A program made the translations under genes and the position numbers. From NCBI GenBank assembly GCA_963674685.2, contig CAXXWT010000001.1:62001-126000 (forward strand): 64,000 bases of DNA. Reading direction: 5' to 3'. The stretch is from G963674685 sp963674685. Its GTDB lineage: Bacteria > Lernaellota > Lernaellaia > JACKCT01. Below are positions 51,194 through 60,351 of the stretch, piece after piece (within the stretch, counting starts at the first letter, position 1; each line of letters starts with the position of its first letter). The notes under the pieces are model-generated. The model made no database searches. It worked only from the letters and a program-made list of their open reading frames with translations, and was not told where the DNA came from.

Positions 51194-51550
51194 TTATTTT
51201 GACTCAAGTTGTTTTCGAATTTTTGCAACTTCCACATCAATTTCGTCTTTTAATCTTTTTGCGCATTCAACCGAATCGTCCAACAATTTCTTAACGCTTA
51301 CAGAATGGGGATGAACCTCGAATTCGTTCGAGTTTACCATTTGATCAGCGGCAATTTCGAACGTGTCCTTATGCCCAAACCTACCTTTTTCAACGGTTCT
51401 TTGGACTTCGCCAGATATGACTTTCTCTGTCCAGCACTGGGGAAACTTCATATGCGGAATTCGAATTAAGCATTTGTCGCCGACCTTAAGGTCACCAAAA
51501 TGATTTGCAGTTTTAACCATGTCCTTCACCTTATTAATTTTTCGTTTCAT
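51194..51550 (-). CDS. Hypothetical small protein in an AT-rich island
   Basis: A 118-residue, lysine-rich, soluble protein with no family I recognise. It starts MKRKINKVKDMVKTANHFG, has a KVGDKCLIRIPHMKFPQCW segment and ends in a long amphipathic helix (CAKRLKDEIDVEVAKIRKQLESK). AGGA lies six bases before the ATG at 51550. Base composition is clearly more AT-rich than the flanks, and repeats lie on both sides (50931, 51107, 51947, 52498), so the gene could have arrived with them. Confidence 0.55.
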   Translation of the reverse strand: MKRKINKVKDMVKTANHFGDLKVGDKCLIRIPHMKFPQCWTEKVISGEVQRTVEKGRFGHKDTFEIAADQMVNSNEFEVHPHSVSVKKLLDDSVECAKRLKDEIDVEVAKIRKQLESK

Positions 51551-52189
51551 AATTTTTCCTATCAATTTTGTTTCTAAACTTTAAAATTTACGATCATTAG
51601 ATTCTCCTCAAATATTACGCATCATTTTCTTATTTTTTCATTCATTTACCTCCCTTTGAAGTTCACCCGACAGCAATCTAAGCATTAGTGATTCACTGTC
51701 AAATCTCTATTTTATTTTCATGAATTTTCCTTGCATTATTTATCAAGAGAAATTTATCGAATGATTTAGGTTTTAACAAGGTCATTTTGCATCACCTGAA
51801 AACCACTTTGTCGAAAATGAAGAAGGCACTGAAAGCAACAGCTACAGATGTTGGACTACGCCTGCTGGGTAACTTGTACGGCTGCGTCTGTCGCCCTCTA
51901 ACGAGGGCTTCGCATAAATGTTTATTATTCGCATTTCCTGGCGCTGACCCTTCGGCTTCGCTCAGGACAGGCGCACCAGGCCATTAACTTTCGCCCTTCG
52001 GGCTTACGAGCAACGCTTCCACGCAAGTTGAAATATTTTGCCCAGGCACGTCATGTGTGGCACACCCTGTCGAGAGCCTCAAGGTCGAGCGACCGCCCTC
52101 GGGTGTGGAGGAATGCCTGGCAAGCACATTTGGTTGCGGTCGCCAGATCGTGCTTTCGCCACACACGTTTGCAGGGACGAGCCGATTCC
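51551..52189. other. Gene-poor segment with repeats
   Basis: No convincing gene. The first part is AT-rich; the second half holds the right arm of the 20-bp inverted repeat (51947-51966) and further hairpin-forming intergenic DNA around 52040-52180. A 66-codon plus-strand frame at 51787 translates repeat DNA and is not accepted. Confidence 0.5.
51947..51966 (-). repeat. Right arm of a 20-bp inverted repeat pair
   Basis: Exact reverse complement of 51107-51126. The two arms are 820 bp apart. Confidence 0.7.
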
Positions 52190-52390
52190 TCAATACCCGT
52201 AAACGGACGCGATCATTGTGCCGACGCCCAGGGCGAGGAGGGCGGCGCCGATGATATCCAGGCGCGCGACGCGGTGTTCGCAGGACTCCTCTTGGCAGTG
52301 GGCTATTTCCGCGCTGTAGATGAGGCTGATTCCGCCGGCGACGGCGATGGCGAAGCCGATAAGCGACGTGTAAAATGCGAGTTCAACCAT
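52190..52390 (-). CDS. Small membrane protein, two predicted helices
   Basis: A 66-residue protein: helix one at about 5-25 (FYTSLIGFAIAVAGGISLIY), a polar loop with CQEESCEHR (a possible metal-binding pair of Cys plus His), and helix two at about 45-63. GGAAGG lies just ahead of the ATG. Unknown function; credible as a real small gene. Confidence 0.55.
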   Translation of the reverse strand: MVELAFYTSLIGFAIAVAGGISLIYSAEIAHCQEESCEHRVARLDIIGAALLALGVGTMIASVYGY

Positions 52391-52497
52391 CGGCCTTCCC
52401 CCTTTTTTTTCAAAAACTTCCGGTATGACCCACGTTTATAGCATCGGGCATCCGCGTGCGGAAAACCATGACCGGGATCATGCGAATGGCGAATGCA

Positions 52498-52556
52498 AAA
52501 ACAGAGCCGCGAATGACCAGTCACGCCTGAGGGCGTGACAATGAGCGGGTATGCGT
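52498..52556 (+). repeat. Dispersed 59-bp intergenic repeat, copy C
   Basis: Same ends as copy B (AAAACAGAGCCGCGA to TGAGCGGGTATGCGT). The hairpin is GTCACGCC-TGAG-GGCGTGAC: the loop changed while the stem stayed paired. Confidence 0.8.
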
Positions 52557-52633
52557 TTGGAGAAAAAAACACATTACAGCAACGAGGATGTTGCCCGGTT
52601 CATCCTTCCTCCTTCTTACTTCATCCTTTAAAC

Positions 52634-53047
52634 TCAGTCACAGCAGCGTACGTACGTGATCGCGTCCACGGTTTTTGCGCCGACGCGCACCGAGATATTG
52701 AAGCGGCGGCGCAGGTTGCCGTGCAGTTCGATGGTTTCGATCCGGTCCAGGTCGGCGGTTTTAAGATCCAGCCATAATACGCCCGGCAGGACGGCGTGTT
52801 CGTTTTGGGAAGGAACCATAAAAGCGACGGGCGCGTTGTCGACATCCTCGTGAATGTGCTCGAAGCCGATAGCGGTCGCCGGGGCGAATGGCGCCGCGCG
52901 CTCGATGAGCGACGCCATTTTGTCCGGATCCTGCAGGCCGCCGCAGACAAAGACGTTGACGTCGCCGTCCAGGTAATCGCGTTTTTGCACGAAATCATCC
53001 ACGAATATCAGAGCATTGGCCCGCGCGTCGTAAACCGGCTGGTACAT
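52634..53047 (-). CDS. Hypothetical protein, 137 residues
   Basis: A soluble 137-residue protein with a strong GGAGG eight bases before its ATG. Sequence features are VDDFVQKRDYLDGDVNVFVCGGLQDPDKMASL, IGFEHIHEDVDNAPVAFM, and a beta-rich C-terminus ending CCD. No family recognised; the short stretch GNLRRRFNISVRVGAK could be a beta-hairpin. It stands alone after the repeat island and upstream of the Asp-repeat protein. Confidence 0.6.
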   Translation of the reverse strand: MYQPVYDARANALIFVDDFVQKRDYLDGDVNVFVCGGLQDPDKMASLIERAAPFAPATAIGFEHIHEDVDNAPVAFMVPSQNEHAVLPGVLWLDLKTADLDRIETIELHGNLRRRFNISVRVGAKTVDAITYVRCCD

Positions 53048-53115
53048 CGATCACCTCCCGCCGGATTCATAACACAATGACGCGGAAATATCAGCTAAAG
53101 GTTTTGCCGATATCA

Positions 53116-55008
53116 TCAACCGCAACAACCGCTGTCGCTGTCGTCGTCATCGTCGCCGTAGGCCGCGGGAGGATTGACCTGCTCGCAACAACCATCCAGG
53201 CACGCCCAGTTTGAGCCGAACAATTCCGTGCATTCGGATGTTGTTTCGCATATCACGCAATCATCGTCATACAAGCCGTCGTTCGTGTCGTCATTCACAT
53301 CATCATTAATGTCGTCGTTGGCGTCATCATTAATGTCATCATCGACGTCGTCATCGACATCGTCGTTCACATCATCATCGACATCGTCATTCACGTCATC
53401 ATCGACATCGTCGTCCACGTCGTCATCGACATCGTCGTTCACATCGTCATCGACATCGTCGTTCACGTCGTCATCGACATCATCATTTACATCGTCGTCA
53501 ACGTCGTCATCGACATCGTCATTTACATCATCGTCCACGTCGTCATCGGTCCCGCCGTCGCACTGGTCATTTTCCTCATTACAGGTTTCGTCCGGGTCGC
53601 AGGGATCGCCCGCGTGCACGGAGCAACTGCCGTCCGCGCACGTGTCTTCGCCGTCGCAGAAAATGCCGTCGTCGCATGGATCGGTGTTGTTGACCGTTTC
53701 GCACTCGCCGTCGCTATTGCAATAGTTATCCGTGCATTCGTTTCCGTCGGCGCAGTCTGCGTGAACGTAGCAGTAATTGCCAAAAAACCGGGCCATGATT
53801 GTGTACATGCTGTCAAGCGCGGCCAATTCTTCTATCGAGACCCATGCAACGGCGATTTCCGCATTGTCGGCAAGAGCCACAGAGGATGAAATCTGATCTC
53901 CGTTAGTGGTATCGTTGATTCGAAACTCGTCGCCGAGCGCCGTGCCGTCGCTTTTATAGCGCTTCGCATAAACACCCGATTGATCGTTGTCCTGTCCTTC
54001 CGATTGCCAGGAAATCACAAAATTTCCGTTTGAATCCACATCCACATCCGGATTCGACTGTGCATCTTGAATGTAGGTGTTCACCTGAAAATCACTGCCC
54101 AAAAGCGCGCCTGTTGCATCAACTCTCTGCGCGAAAACTTCGGATATGTCGGCTAAATCATAATAGGGCCAGGCCACGACGAAATTGCCGGAGTCATCCA
54201 TCGCAACGCTCGGCGAGGTGCCGGTGGAAAGGGTTTCGCCGACTTGAAAGGTTGTTCCGACGCTTTGTCCATTTTGATCATAGATTTGTGCGTAAACATG
54301 ATCCTGCGCGTAATAGGCAATAACGAATCGCCCGGAAGCGTTCATGGCGACGGTGGGGAAAAGACCGCCCAGGACGTCGCCGCTGACAATCCATTCCGAG
54401 GACAAAGGATTTCCGCTTGCGTCATATCGCCTGGCGTACACCGGGCGGGGCGTTAAATGATTCGAATACCAGGCGACCACGAAATTGCCGGCCGAATCCA
54501 TGTCGACGCTGGAGCACCATTGCTTATTCTCGGTAGTTTCGTTGACTTGAAACTCCGTCCCGACTTTTGCGCCGCTTGAGTCAAAACGCCGTCCGAAGAT
54601 GCCGTAATCATCTCCGTCCTGGTATTGCGAAGTCCAGACAACGACGAAATTACCCGCCGAATCTGCCGCCAATTGCGGACTTGATTGCCAACCGACCTCA
54701 TAGTCGTTCACCTGTTGACGAGCGATAATCGGCGTTCCGTCGGAATCAAAAAGTCGATAGTAAACATTATGGTCGGCTTCTTGCCATACCACGACGAAGC
54801 TTCCGTCGGCGCGCCAGGAAATTAACGGACCGTATAAAGGATCGATATCTTCATATAAGTTGATTTCATCGGTTAAAGGTTCCTTTACACCATCTGCCGA
54901 TCCTTCATTTGAAAATACGTCGAATTGCGCGAAGGCGATGCTCAAGCCAAAGGACAACGTCAGCAACACAAATACCATTCCAAAGAGGTAACTACGTTTT
55001 TTCAACAT
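53116..55008 (-). CDS. Secreted repeat protein with EGF-like and poly-Asp region
   Basis: About 630 residues. A signal peptide (cleavage near AFAQ) is followed by seven or so units of about 50 residues resembling GNFVVVWTSQYQDGDDYGIFGRRFDSSG...EFQVN, as in the 44888 lipoprotein. Then comes a Cys-rich segment (CYVHADCADGNECTDNYC, CSVHAGDPCDPDETC) like EGF or MYXO-CTERM-associated folds, and a tract of about 22 units D/N-DDV (or I/A/T) encoded by near-perfect DNA repeats. The end (CVICETTSECTELFGSNWACLDGCC) is again Cys-rich and the last residues are CCG. Probably surface exposed and possibly calcium binding through the Asp tract. AAGGAG lies six bases before the ATG at 55008. Confidence 0.75.
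   Translation of the reverse strand: MLKKRSYLFGMVFVLLTLSFGLSIAFAQFDVFSNEGSADGVKEPLTDEINLYEDIDPLYGPLISWRADGSFVVVWQEADHNVYYRLFDSDGTPIIARQQVNDYEVGWQSSPQLAADSAGNFVVVWTSQYQDGDDYGIFGRRFDSSGAKVGTEFQVNETTENKQWCSSVDMDSAGNFVVAWYSNHLTPRPVYARRYDASGNPLSSEWIVSGDVLGGLFPTVAMNASGRFVIAYYAQDHVYAQIYDQNGQSVGTTFQVGETLSTGTSPSVAMDDSGNFVVAWPYYDLADISEVFAQRVDATGALLGSDFQVNTYIQDAQSNPDVDVDSNGNFVISWQSEGQDNDQSGVYAKRYKSDGTALGDEFRINDTTNGDQISSSVALADNAEIAVAWVSIEELAALDSMYTIMARFFGNYCYVHADCADGNECTDNYCNSDGECETVNNTDPCDDGIFCDGEDTCADGSCSVHAGDPCDPDETCNEENDQCDGGTDDDVDDDVNDDVDDDVDDDVNDDVDDDVNDDVDDDVNDDVDDDVDDDVDDDVNDDVDDDVNDDVDDDVDDDINDDANDDINDDVNDDTNDGLYDDDCVICETTSECTELFGSNWACLDGCCEQVNPPAAYGDDDDDSDSGCCG
53277..53547 (-). repeat. In-frame DNA tandem repeats encoding the (D/N)DDV tract
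   Basis: 12-bp unit, many copies, alternating between GACGTC/GAT-rich variants, giving a repeat inside the 53116 gene that should be unstable in copy number. It codes for roughly 22 tetrads. Confidence 0.8.
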
Positions 55009-55123
55009 CATAAACTCCTTGTCGCCGCAAAAAATCGAAAAACGGTTTCGTGCGAGTTATTCATATTTCACACAAAATACCACAAGCCGTTAAATGATGT
55101 AAATGCCTGTATTGTTTTTCTTA

Positions 55124-56389
55124 TTAAAAAGCGCGGTTTTGAAGAGCGGACGCGACGGCTCTCGCCGCGTTCGGGCGTTTTGCTTTGCCCCGGGCTATAC
55201 GGGCGAATTCAAACGTCAGATTCTCGTACACCGCGCTCCAGTCAACGCCCATGCCGGACTCCACGCCCAGCGTGTATGAGCTTTTCCCGGCGCGCACGCG
55301 TATCGGCGCTTTCGGCGCGATCTGTCCGGGGCCGCCCCGCAGCCAGATGATCCCGTCGGTCCCGGCGATTTCCAGTTCGATATCCAGGGGCAGTTCCTCC
55401 GAATGAATCAACATCTCCGGCGCCCACGCGCATTCCAGCGAACCGTATAATCCGGGGCGCTTGAACTTTATACTCACGACGCCCTGGCCGCCCTTATCGG
55501 CGTCCATGTTATTGAGATACCGGAAGCATTGATCCATATCTCCGCCGATATACGACAGGAGGGGATAATGATCGAAAAACGGCCCTTTCATATATTCATT
55601 CGGCGTTTTACCGGGGCCGTTATGATCATCAAGCTTTCCCAAAAGAGCGCGAAGGCGTATCGTTGTTATTTCTCCGATCTCCTGCGCGTCGAGAATTTTT
55701 CTCACCTGCATGACGGGCGGATAATATAATGAAGGATGCCATATTCTGATGGGCGCATCGGCGGGAGCCCATGCGACGGCGTTGCGAAGCTCCTCGCTTT
55801 TACGCAACGACTCATAGCTCAATGACAGAGGTTTTTTGCGCCGGATGACGCTTTCGACCAGGGGGATTTTCTCTTTTTCAACGCTCACAAACTCCAGGGC
55901 GTGACAATCGTTCAAAAGATCCGCCGGATCCACGAGTTTGGCGTCGGAAATCGTGCGGCAATTGGGAACGGATTCGTACGCCCGGCGGATTGCGTCGTAA
56001 GACGGATGCTCGCCGATCAGGCCGATATCGAGCTTTCTCGCGGCTCTTTTCGGTCGCTTCGCTGGCCTGACAACGGGAATGGCGCGGGAAGTTTTCGGCA
56101 AAACGTAGTGCGTGAGCATGCCTCTGACAAATGATCGAAGCTGCTGGGGCCGGCCCTCCAGGATCAGGGCGCGCAAAGCTCGGTTGCCTCTTTCGTCGTC
56201 GCGTATAATTTCCGCGATTTCCTCCAGGGGATTGTTCGGCGCCTTGTGAAAAACCGTCAGTTTCCCGACGGCGCTTGCGACGCGAAGGACCGCCAGCAGG
56301 TTTTTATCTTTTAAGCGCGCCAGGAATTTCGTGACGCCGATGAGAATGCCGACGAGCAGGCCGCGGATTTTCATGCGCAAAGCTCTCAT
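55124..56389 (-). CDS. Gfo/Idh/MocA-like protein with degenerate N-terminal fold
   Basis: A 421-residue protein. Residues 1-115 are an unusual helical, basic N-terminus; then an oxidoreductase-like fold begins KLDIGLIGEHPSYDAIRRAYESVP, which lacks the G-x-G-x-x-G fingerprint of NAD-binding Gfo/Idh enzymes. The C-terminal GPFFDHYPLLSYIGGDMDQCFRYLNN and SLECAWAPEMLIHSEELPLDIELEIAGTDGIIWLRGG segments match the second domain of the family. It may be a non-catalytic partner. ATGA overlap with the following gene (on the same strand, upstream in transcription) makes them one operon. Substrate unknown. Confidence 0.7.
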   Translation of the reverse strand: MRALRMKIRGLLVGILIGVTKFLARLKDKNLLAVLRVASAVGKLTVFHKAPNNPLEEIAEIIRDDERGNRALRALILEGRPQQLRSFVRGMLTHYVLPKTSRAIPVVRPAKRPKRAARKLDIGLIGEHPSYDAIRRAYESVPNCRTISDAKLVDPADLLNDCHALEFVSVEKEKIPLVESVIRRKKPLSLSYESLRKSEELRNAVAWAPADAPIRIWHPSLYYPPVMQVRKILDAQEIGEITTIRLRALLGKLDDHNGPGKTPNEYMKGPFFDHYPLLSYIGGDMDQCFRYLNNMDADKGGQGVVSIKFKRPGLYGSLECAWAPEMLIHSEELPLDIELEIAGTDGIIWLRGGPGQIAPKAPIRVRAGKSSYTLGVESGMGVDWSAVYENLTFEFARIARGKAKRPNAARAVASALQNRAF

Positions 56390-57489
56390 GACGCGCCCCG
56401 CAGTTCTTTTCGCACGAACTCGTCGGTGATTTCCCCCGGCTTGAGCTCATGGCCGTTTTGCGCGGCGATGGTCAGCGCAAAGGCGAATTTCAGAATGTCC
56501 AAAGCCCGCTGCCCGGTGAGTAAAGTATCCCGCTTTTCCCTGATCGCTTTGGGGAAATCGCGAATGGCCGCCGTGAAGCCGGCCTGCCAGTCGGCTTCGA
56601 TATGTTCGAAGGCGAATGACTTGCCGTCTTTGAACAAAATCAGCGGCGGATCGTCGGTGATCTGTCCGGTGCAACGCGTGAGGCTGATGACGCCTTTCGT
56701 GCCGATGATCTCGATGCGTTCGTCGGCGGGAAAATATTTCGAGCGCGTGTAGAGGTTGGGGGAAAAGGCGATGTCGAACGTGCCGATGACGCGGCTTCCT
56801 TCGTACCGCCACATAAGTTGCGCCGGTTCGTCGATGTACTTGAAGGATCGGTCGATGAATCCCGCAACCGAGCGGATGGCGCCGAAAAAGTGCATGGCCA
56901 CGGAAAGCTTGTGGTAGCCGTCGTCGAAAACCGCCTGCCCGCGCCCGTTCTCGGATTCCAGCAGGTGCCAAAGTTCGCTTTTCAGCGGCACCCAGCGCGA
57001 ACCGAAAATCCCGGTGCCGAGCTTGAATCGAATCGATAAAGGATCGCCGATCTCCCCGGCGTCCATCAGTTCTTTCGCCTTCACGTAGGGCGGATAGAAC
57101 ACGAAATTTTCCAGCACGCGAAATCGCCCGGGGGCTTTGCTCGCGGCTTCGACCATCGCCTCGGCCTCGTCGATGGAAACGGCGATGGGCTTCTGGCAGG
57201 CCACGTTTTTGCCCGCTTCAAGCGCGTCGATGACGATGGATTTATGCAGGTGATGCGGCGTGTTGACTTCGACGATGTCGATTTCCGGATCACGCAAAAT
57301 CTCGTGATAATCCGTCGTCGTTTTGGATACGCTCCACTGCCGGGATCGTTTCGCGAGCTGCTTCTCATCCGCGTCGCATATGACGGCCAGTTCCGCGTCC
57401 TCGCAGTTGCGGTATGCGGGATAGTGCAGATCGGTGATGTCGCCCACGCCGATCATAGCCGCTTTAAGTTTTGTTTTTTCCTCCTTCAC
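56386..57489 (-). CDS. Gfo/Idh/MocA-family oxidoreductase
   Basis: A 367-residue NAD(P)-dependent dehydrogenase-like protein. AAMIGVGDITDLHYPAYRNCEDAELAVICD is a normal Rossmann start, CQKPIAVS replaces the catalytic-domain EKP motif (Gln for Glu, Lys retained), and DDGYHKLSVAMHFFG provides the second-domain His. It would reduce or oxidise a sugar or inositol. The GTG start at 57489 sits in a GGAGG-rich stretch, so its Shine-Dalgarno is hard to place; downstream starts are not better. Operon with the degenerate paralogue. Confidence 0.82.
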   Translation of the reverse strand: MKEEKTKLKAAMIGVGDITDLHYPAYRNCEDAELAVICDADEKQLAKRSRQWSVSKTTTDYHEILRDPEIDIVEVNTPHHLHKSIVIDALEAGKNVACQKPIAVSIDEAEAMVEAASKAPGRFRVLENFVFYPPYVKAKELMDAGEIGDPLSIRFKLGTGIFGSRWVPLKSELWHLLESENGRGQAVFDDGYHKLSVAMHFFGAIRSVAGFIDRSFKYIDEPAQLMWRYEGSRVIGTFDIAFSPNLYTRSKYFPADERIEIIGTKGVISLTRCTGQITDDPPLILFKDGKSFAFEHIEADWQAGFTAAIRDFPKAIREKRDTLLTGQRALDILKFAFALTIAAQNGHELKPGEITDEFVRKELRGAS

Positions 57490-57507
57490 CCTTCCTCCTT
57501 CCGCCTT

Positions 57508-58896
57508 TCACCCCAGGCTCATGGGCAGGAAGATGTATCGCGCCAGCAAGATCGCCGCCAGAGTCCATATCAGCCAGTGAATATTCTTCGCCTTCCCGGC
57601 GGCGGTCTTGACGATGGGGTAGCTGATGAATCCCACGGAAAAACCGTGGCTGATGGAAAACGTCAGAGGCATGGCCAGAATGGTCAGAAAGGCCGGGATG
57701 CCCTCGGTCAGATCGTCCCACGGGATGTTCTTAACCGATTTCATCATCATATAACCCACGAGGATGAGCGCCGGGGCCGTGATCGGGCGCAGGAAAATAT
57801 TCGGATCCGCCGCCGAAGGCGCCGATGCGCCGAACATCCTGACCAGCGGCGAGAAAAAAAGCGCCGCGATGAATAGCAGAGCCGTCACCACGGAGGCGAA
57901 CCCCGAACGTCCGCCTTCGGAAACGCCGGCGGCGCTTTCGATGTAGCTTGTGACGGTGCTGGTTCCCATGACGGCGCCGGCCATGGTGCCCACGGAATCG
58001 GCGGCGAGAGCGCCGGTGGCCCGGGGCAGCTTGCCGTCTTTCAAGAAACCGGCCTGGTTGGAAACGCCGATGAGCGTGCCGATCGTGTCGAACATGTCGA
58101 AAAACAGCAGCATCAAAATGGGGGCGATGAAGTAGACGGAAAAGACGTCGAAGATTTGCATTTTGCCGAAAGTCGACATGGCCGGAGGAGCGCTCAAGAC
58201 TCCGTCGAAGGAGACGATGCCGAAGGGAATTCCCAAAAGTCCCGTGGCGACCAGGCCTAAAAGAATCGCGCCGCGCACTTTCAATGCCATAAGGACCATC
58301 GTGACGACCAGGCCGATGAGCGCCAGCAGCGTCGGCGGATAGGTCAGTTTGCCGAGCTGAACCAGCGTCACCGGATTGCCCGTGACGATGCCCGCTTCCG
58401 TCAGGCCGATAAAGGCGATGAAAACACCGATGCCGCAGGAGATGGCGAATTTCAAAGAGGCCGGGATGGCGTTGATGATCATCTCGCGGATTCTTGCAAT
58501 GGTGAGAATCGTAAACAGAATGCCGGAGATAAACACCATGCCCAGCGCAAGCTGCCAGGGTTCGACTCCCGTGGCGACCTGATGCTGCCCCTGGAGTTTC
58601 GCCGCCATGTTGCATATTTCGAAACTGAAAAATGCGTTGAGCCCCATGCCCGGCGCCAGGGCGATGGGGTATTTGGCGATGAGAGCCATGAGCAGCGTGG
58701 CGAAAGCCGAAGCCACGCACGTGGCGGTCATCACCGCCTCGAAGCTCATCTTGGCGCCGTGCGCGTTGCTTAAGATGGCGGGATTCACGACGATGATATA
58801 AGCCATTGTCATAAAGGTCGTGACGCCGGCGATGGTTTCCGTTTTGAAGTTCGTGCCCAGTTCGTCGAAATGAAAGAATTTCCTGATTGCTTCCAT
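57508..58896 (-). CDS. NCS2-family purine permease (AzgA/PbuG-like)
   Basis: A 462-residue transporter with about twelve helices. Hallmarks of the AzgA-like branch are ETIAGVTTFMTMAYIIVVNP, IALAPGMGLNAFFSF, FDMFDTIGTLIGVS and GTSTVTSYIESAAGVSEGGRSG, which line the substrate site. It imports adenine, guanine or hypoxanthine by proton symport. The start is at 58896 with GGGAG eight bases upstream. It lies 21 bases after the M50 peptidase stop. Confidence 0.92.
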   Translation of the reverse strand: MEAIRKFFHFDELGTNFKTETIAGVTTFMTMAYIIVVNPAILSNAHGAKMSFEAVMTATCVASAFATLLMALIAKYPIALAPGMGLNAFFSFEICNMAAKLQGQHQVATGVEPWQLALGMVFISGILFTILTIARIREMIINAIPASLKFAISCGIGVFIAFIGLTEAGIVTGNPVTLVQLGKLTYPPTLLALIGLVVTMVLMALKVRGAILLGLVATGLLGIPFGIVSFDGVLSAPPAMSTFGKMQIFDVFSVYFIAPILMLLFFDMFDTIGTLIGVSNQAGFLKDGKLPRATGALAADSVGTMAGAVMGTSTVTSYIESAAGVSEGGRSGFASVVTALLFIAALFFSPLVRMFGASAPSAADPNIFLRPITAPALILVGYMMMKSVKNIPWDDLTEGIPAFLTILAMPLTFSISHGFSVGFISYPIVKTAAGKAKNIHWLIWTLAAILLARYIFLPMSLG

Positions 58897-58917
58897 CGCG
58901 CATACTCCCATTTTTGC

Positions 58918-59952
58918 TTACATGATGCTGATGGGAACCGGCATGAACGTCAGAAAAAAGATTGCCATCGTCAGCCATCCCACCAGGCGTCGTCCATTAT
59001 TCAGCGCTGCGTCGGGATCGTAAACCGGCGGATGATCCAGGCGAAAGGTATAAAGGAGCAACGACCACAGGAGCCAGGGGAAACTGACCGTATCCGACGC
59101 AAGAAACATCACCAATCCCAAGTGCGCTAAAAATAATACGAAGAGTATCTTGCGACCCAATTTAGCAAAGCGATCCGTGGCGATCAACGTTATCGCCGCC
59201 GCGACGTAAAGCACGCCGGTTATCGCCAGCAGCGGTTCGAAAATAAACGCGTCGCCCATGGTTCCCCAAATGCTGAGGATCATAAAAATCGTTCGGGAAA
59301 TCAGAAGGTGATATCGCGGAAGGATGGCTTTCGTGACGTGTCCGCCGTCCAGTTGACCCGCGGGCATGAGGTTCAGGGCCGTGACCAGGAAGCCGAACCA
59401 GGCCGCCAATCCGATGGGATGAAGGAAGACATCCGATCCTTCCGGGATAGGGCCGTGTATCAGATAGACCAGGGCCTTGAAAAGCAGGCTGTCTCCCAGC
59501 ATGACTGTCATTTGATTGTCGGGAACGGGATGCACCGGCGACATGGCGATTCCGGCCAGGGCCAGGGGCAAAGCGACGGCCATGCCCGCCAGGGGGCCGG
59601 CGGCGCCCACGTCCAAAAGGGCGTATTTTTTGCCGATCTGCTTCATGCGGATGACCGCGCCCATGGTCCCGAAGGCGAAGGGGACGGGGATGAAATAGGG
59701 GAGGGTCAGCTCGATGCCGTGCAGGCGCGCCGAAATGTAATGCCCCAGTTCGTGAGCCAGGAGGATTCCCATAATGGCGCACGTGAAAGCCAGGCGTTCG
59801 ATGAAATCGGAGGTGCCGAAAAGAGCCAGGGGATTGCCCGGATGCGTTGACAAATAAACCGAAAGCACCGTTGCGATAAAAAGTATGAGATGGGTTGCGG
59901 GGCGGCCGGGCTTGTATTGTCGGAGAGCTTTTTTCTTTTGAGGGCTACTCAC
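58918..59952 (-). CDS. M50-family site-2-protease-like membrane metallopeptidase
   Basis: A 344-residue polytopic protein. HELGH (67-71) lies in the membrane segment AIMGILLAHELGHYISARLHG, and NLMPAGQLDGGH, with the third zinc ligand (the Asp), lies in a later segment. This is a site-2 protease-like intramembrane enzyme, as in rhomboid-independent regulated proteolysis. A GTG start without clear Shine-Dalgarno is the best available. No PDZ domain, so different from RseP. Confidence 0.9.
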   Translation of the reverse strand: MSSPQKKKALRQYKPGRPATHLILFIATVLSVYLSTHPGNPLALFGTSDFIERLAFTCAIMGILLAHELGHYISARLHGIELTLPYFIPVPFAFGTMGAVIRMKQIGKKYALLDVGAAGPLAGMAVALPLALAGIAMSPVHPVPDNQMTVMLGDSLLFKALVYLIHGPIPEGSDVFLHPIGLAAWFGFLVTALNLMPAGQLDGGHVTKAILPRYHLLISRTIFMILSIWGTMGDAFIFEPLLAITGVLYVAAAITLIATDRFAKLGRKILFVLFLAHLGLVMFLASDTVSFPWLLWSLLLYTFRLDHPPVYDPDAALNNGRRLVGWLTMAIFFLTFMPVPISIM

Positions 59953-59982
59953 AGGTTGATCGTTTCATGTTGAGAATTTTTA

Positions 59983-60351
59983 TCAGGCGTATCCCTGCTC
60001 GATGCGCTCCTGCTCCTCCTTGCATTCGATGCAAAGCGACGCCACGGGCCGGGCCATGAGGCGTTTGATTCCTATGGGCGCTCCGCATTCTTCGCACGTC
60101 CCGAAGTCGTCGGGATTGTTTTCCAGGCGACTGAGCGTCTCGTCGATTTTGTTGATAAGCTTGGCTTCACGGTCCCGAAGCCGGAGGGAAACCCGCTCGC
60201 CTTCTTCTTGTGAAGCGATATCCACCTCGTCGTTCAAATCGTCGGTATTGACTTCGTTGATCGTCAAAAGCGTTTCACGCGCTTTGTTCAATATTCTTTC
60301 GCGCTCGGCCAAAAGCCGGTCTTTGATCAATGACAGTTCCTGTGCTTTCAT
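59983..60351 (-). CDS. DksA/TraR-family zinc-finger protein
   Basis: A 122-residue protein: a helical hairpin (about 1-70, ending RLRDREAKLINKIDETLSRL) and a four-Cys zinc finger (C86, C89, C107, C110) in CEECGAPIGIKRLMARPVASLCIEC. This is the DksA-like coiled-coil hairpin that enters the RNA polymerase secondary channel; here with DDLNDEVDIASQEE at the tip. Overlaps its upstream gene by 4 nt. Confidence 0.9.
   Translation of the reverse strand: MKAQELSLIKDRLLAERERILNKARETLLTINEVNTDDLNDEVDIASQEEGERVSLRLRDREAKLINKIDETLSRLENNPDDFGTCEECGAPIGIKRLMARPVASLCIECKEEQERIEQGYA

Noticed and set aside
51787..51987. 66-codon plus-strand frame in the gene-poor island
   Set aside because: The second half is translation of a dispersed repeat; no Shine-Dalgarno; no family.
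53277..53547. Possible CRISPR array (regular short repeats)
   Set aside because: Units are 12 bp, in frame, without unique spacers, inside an open reading frame.
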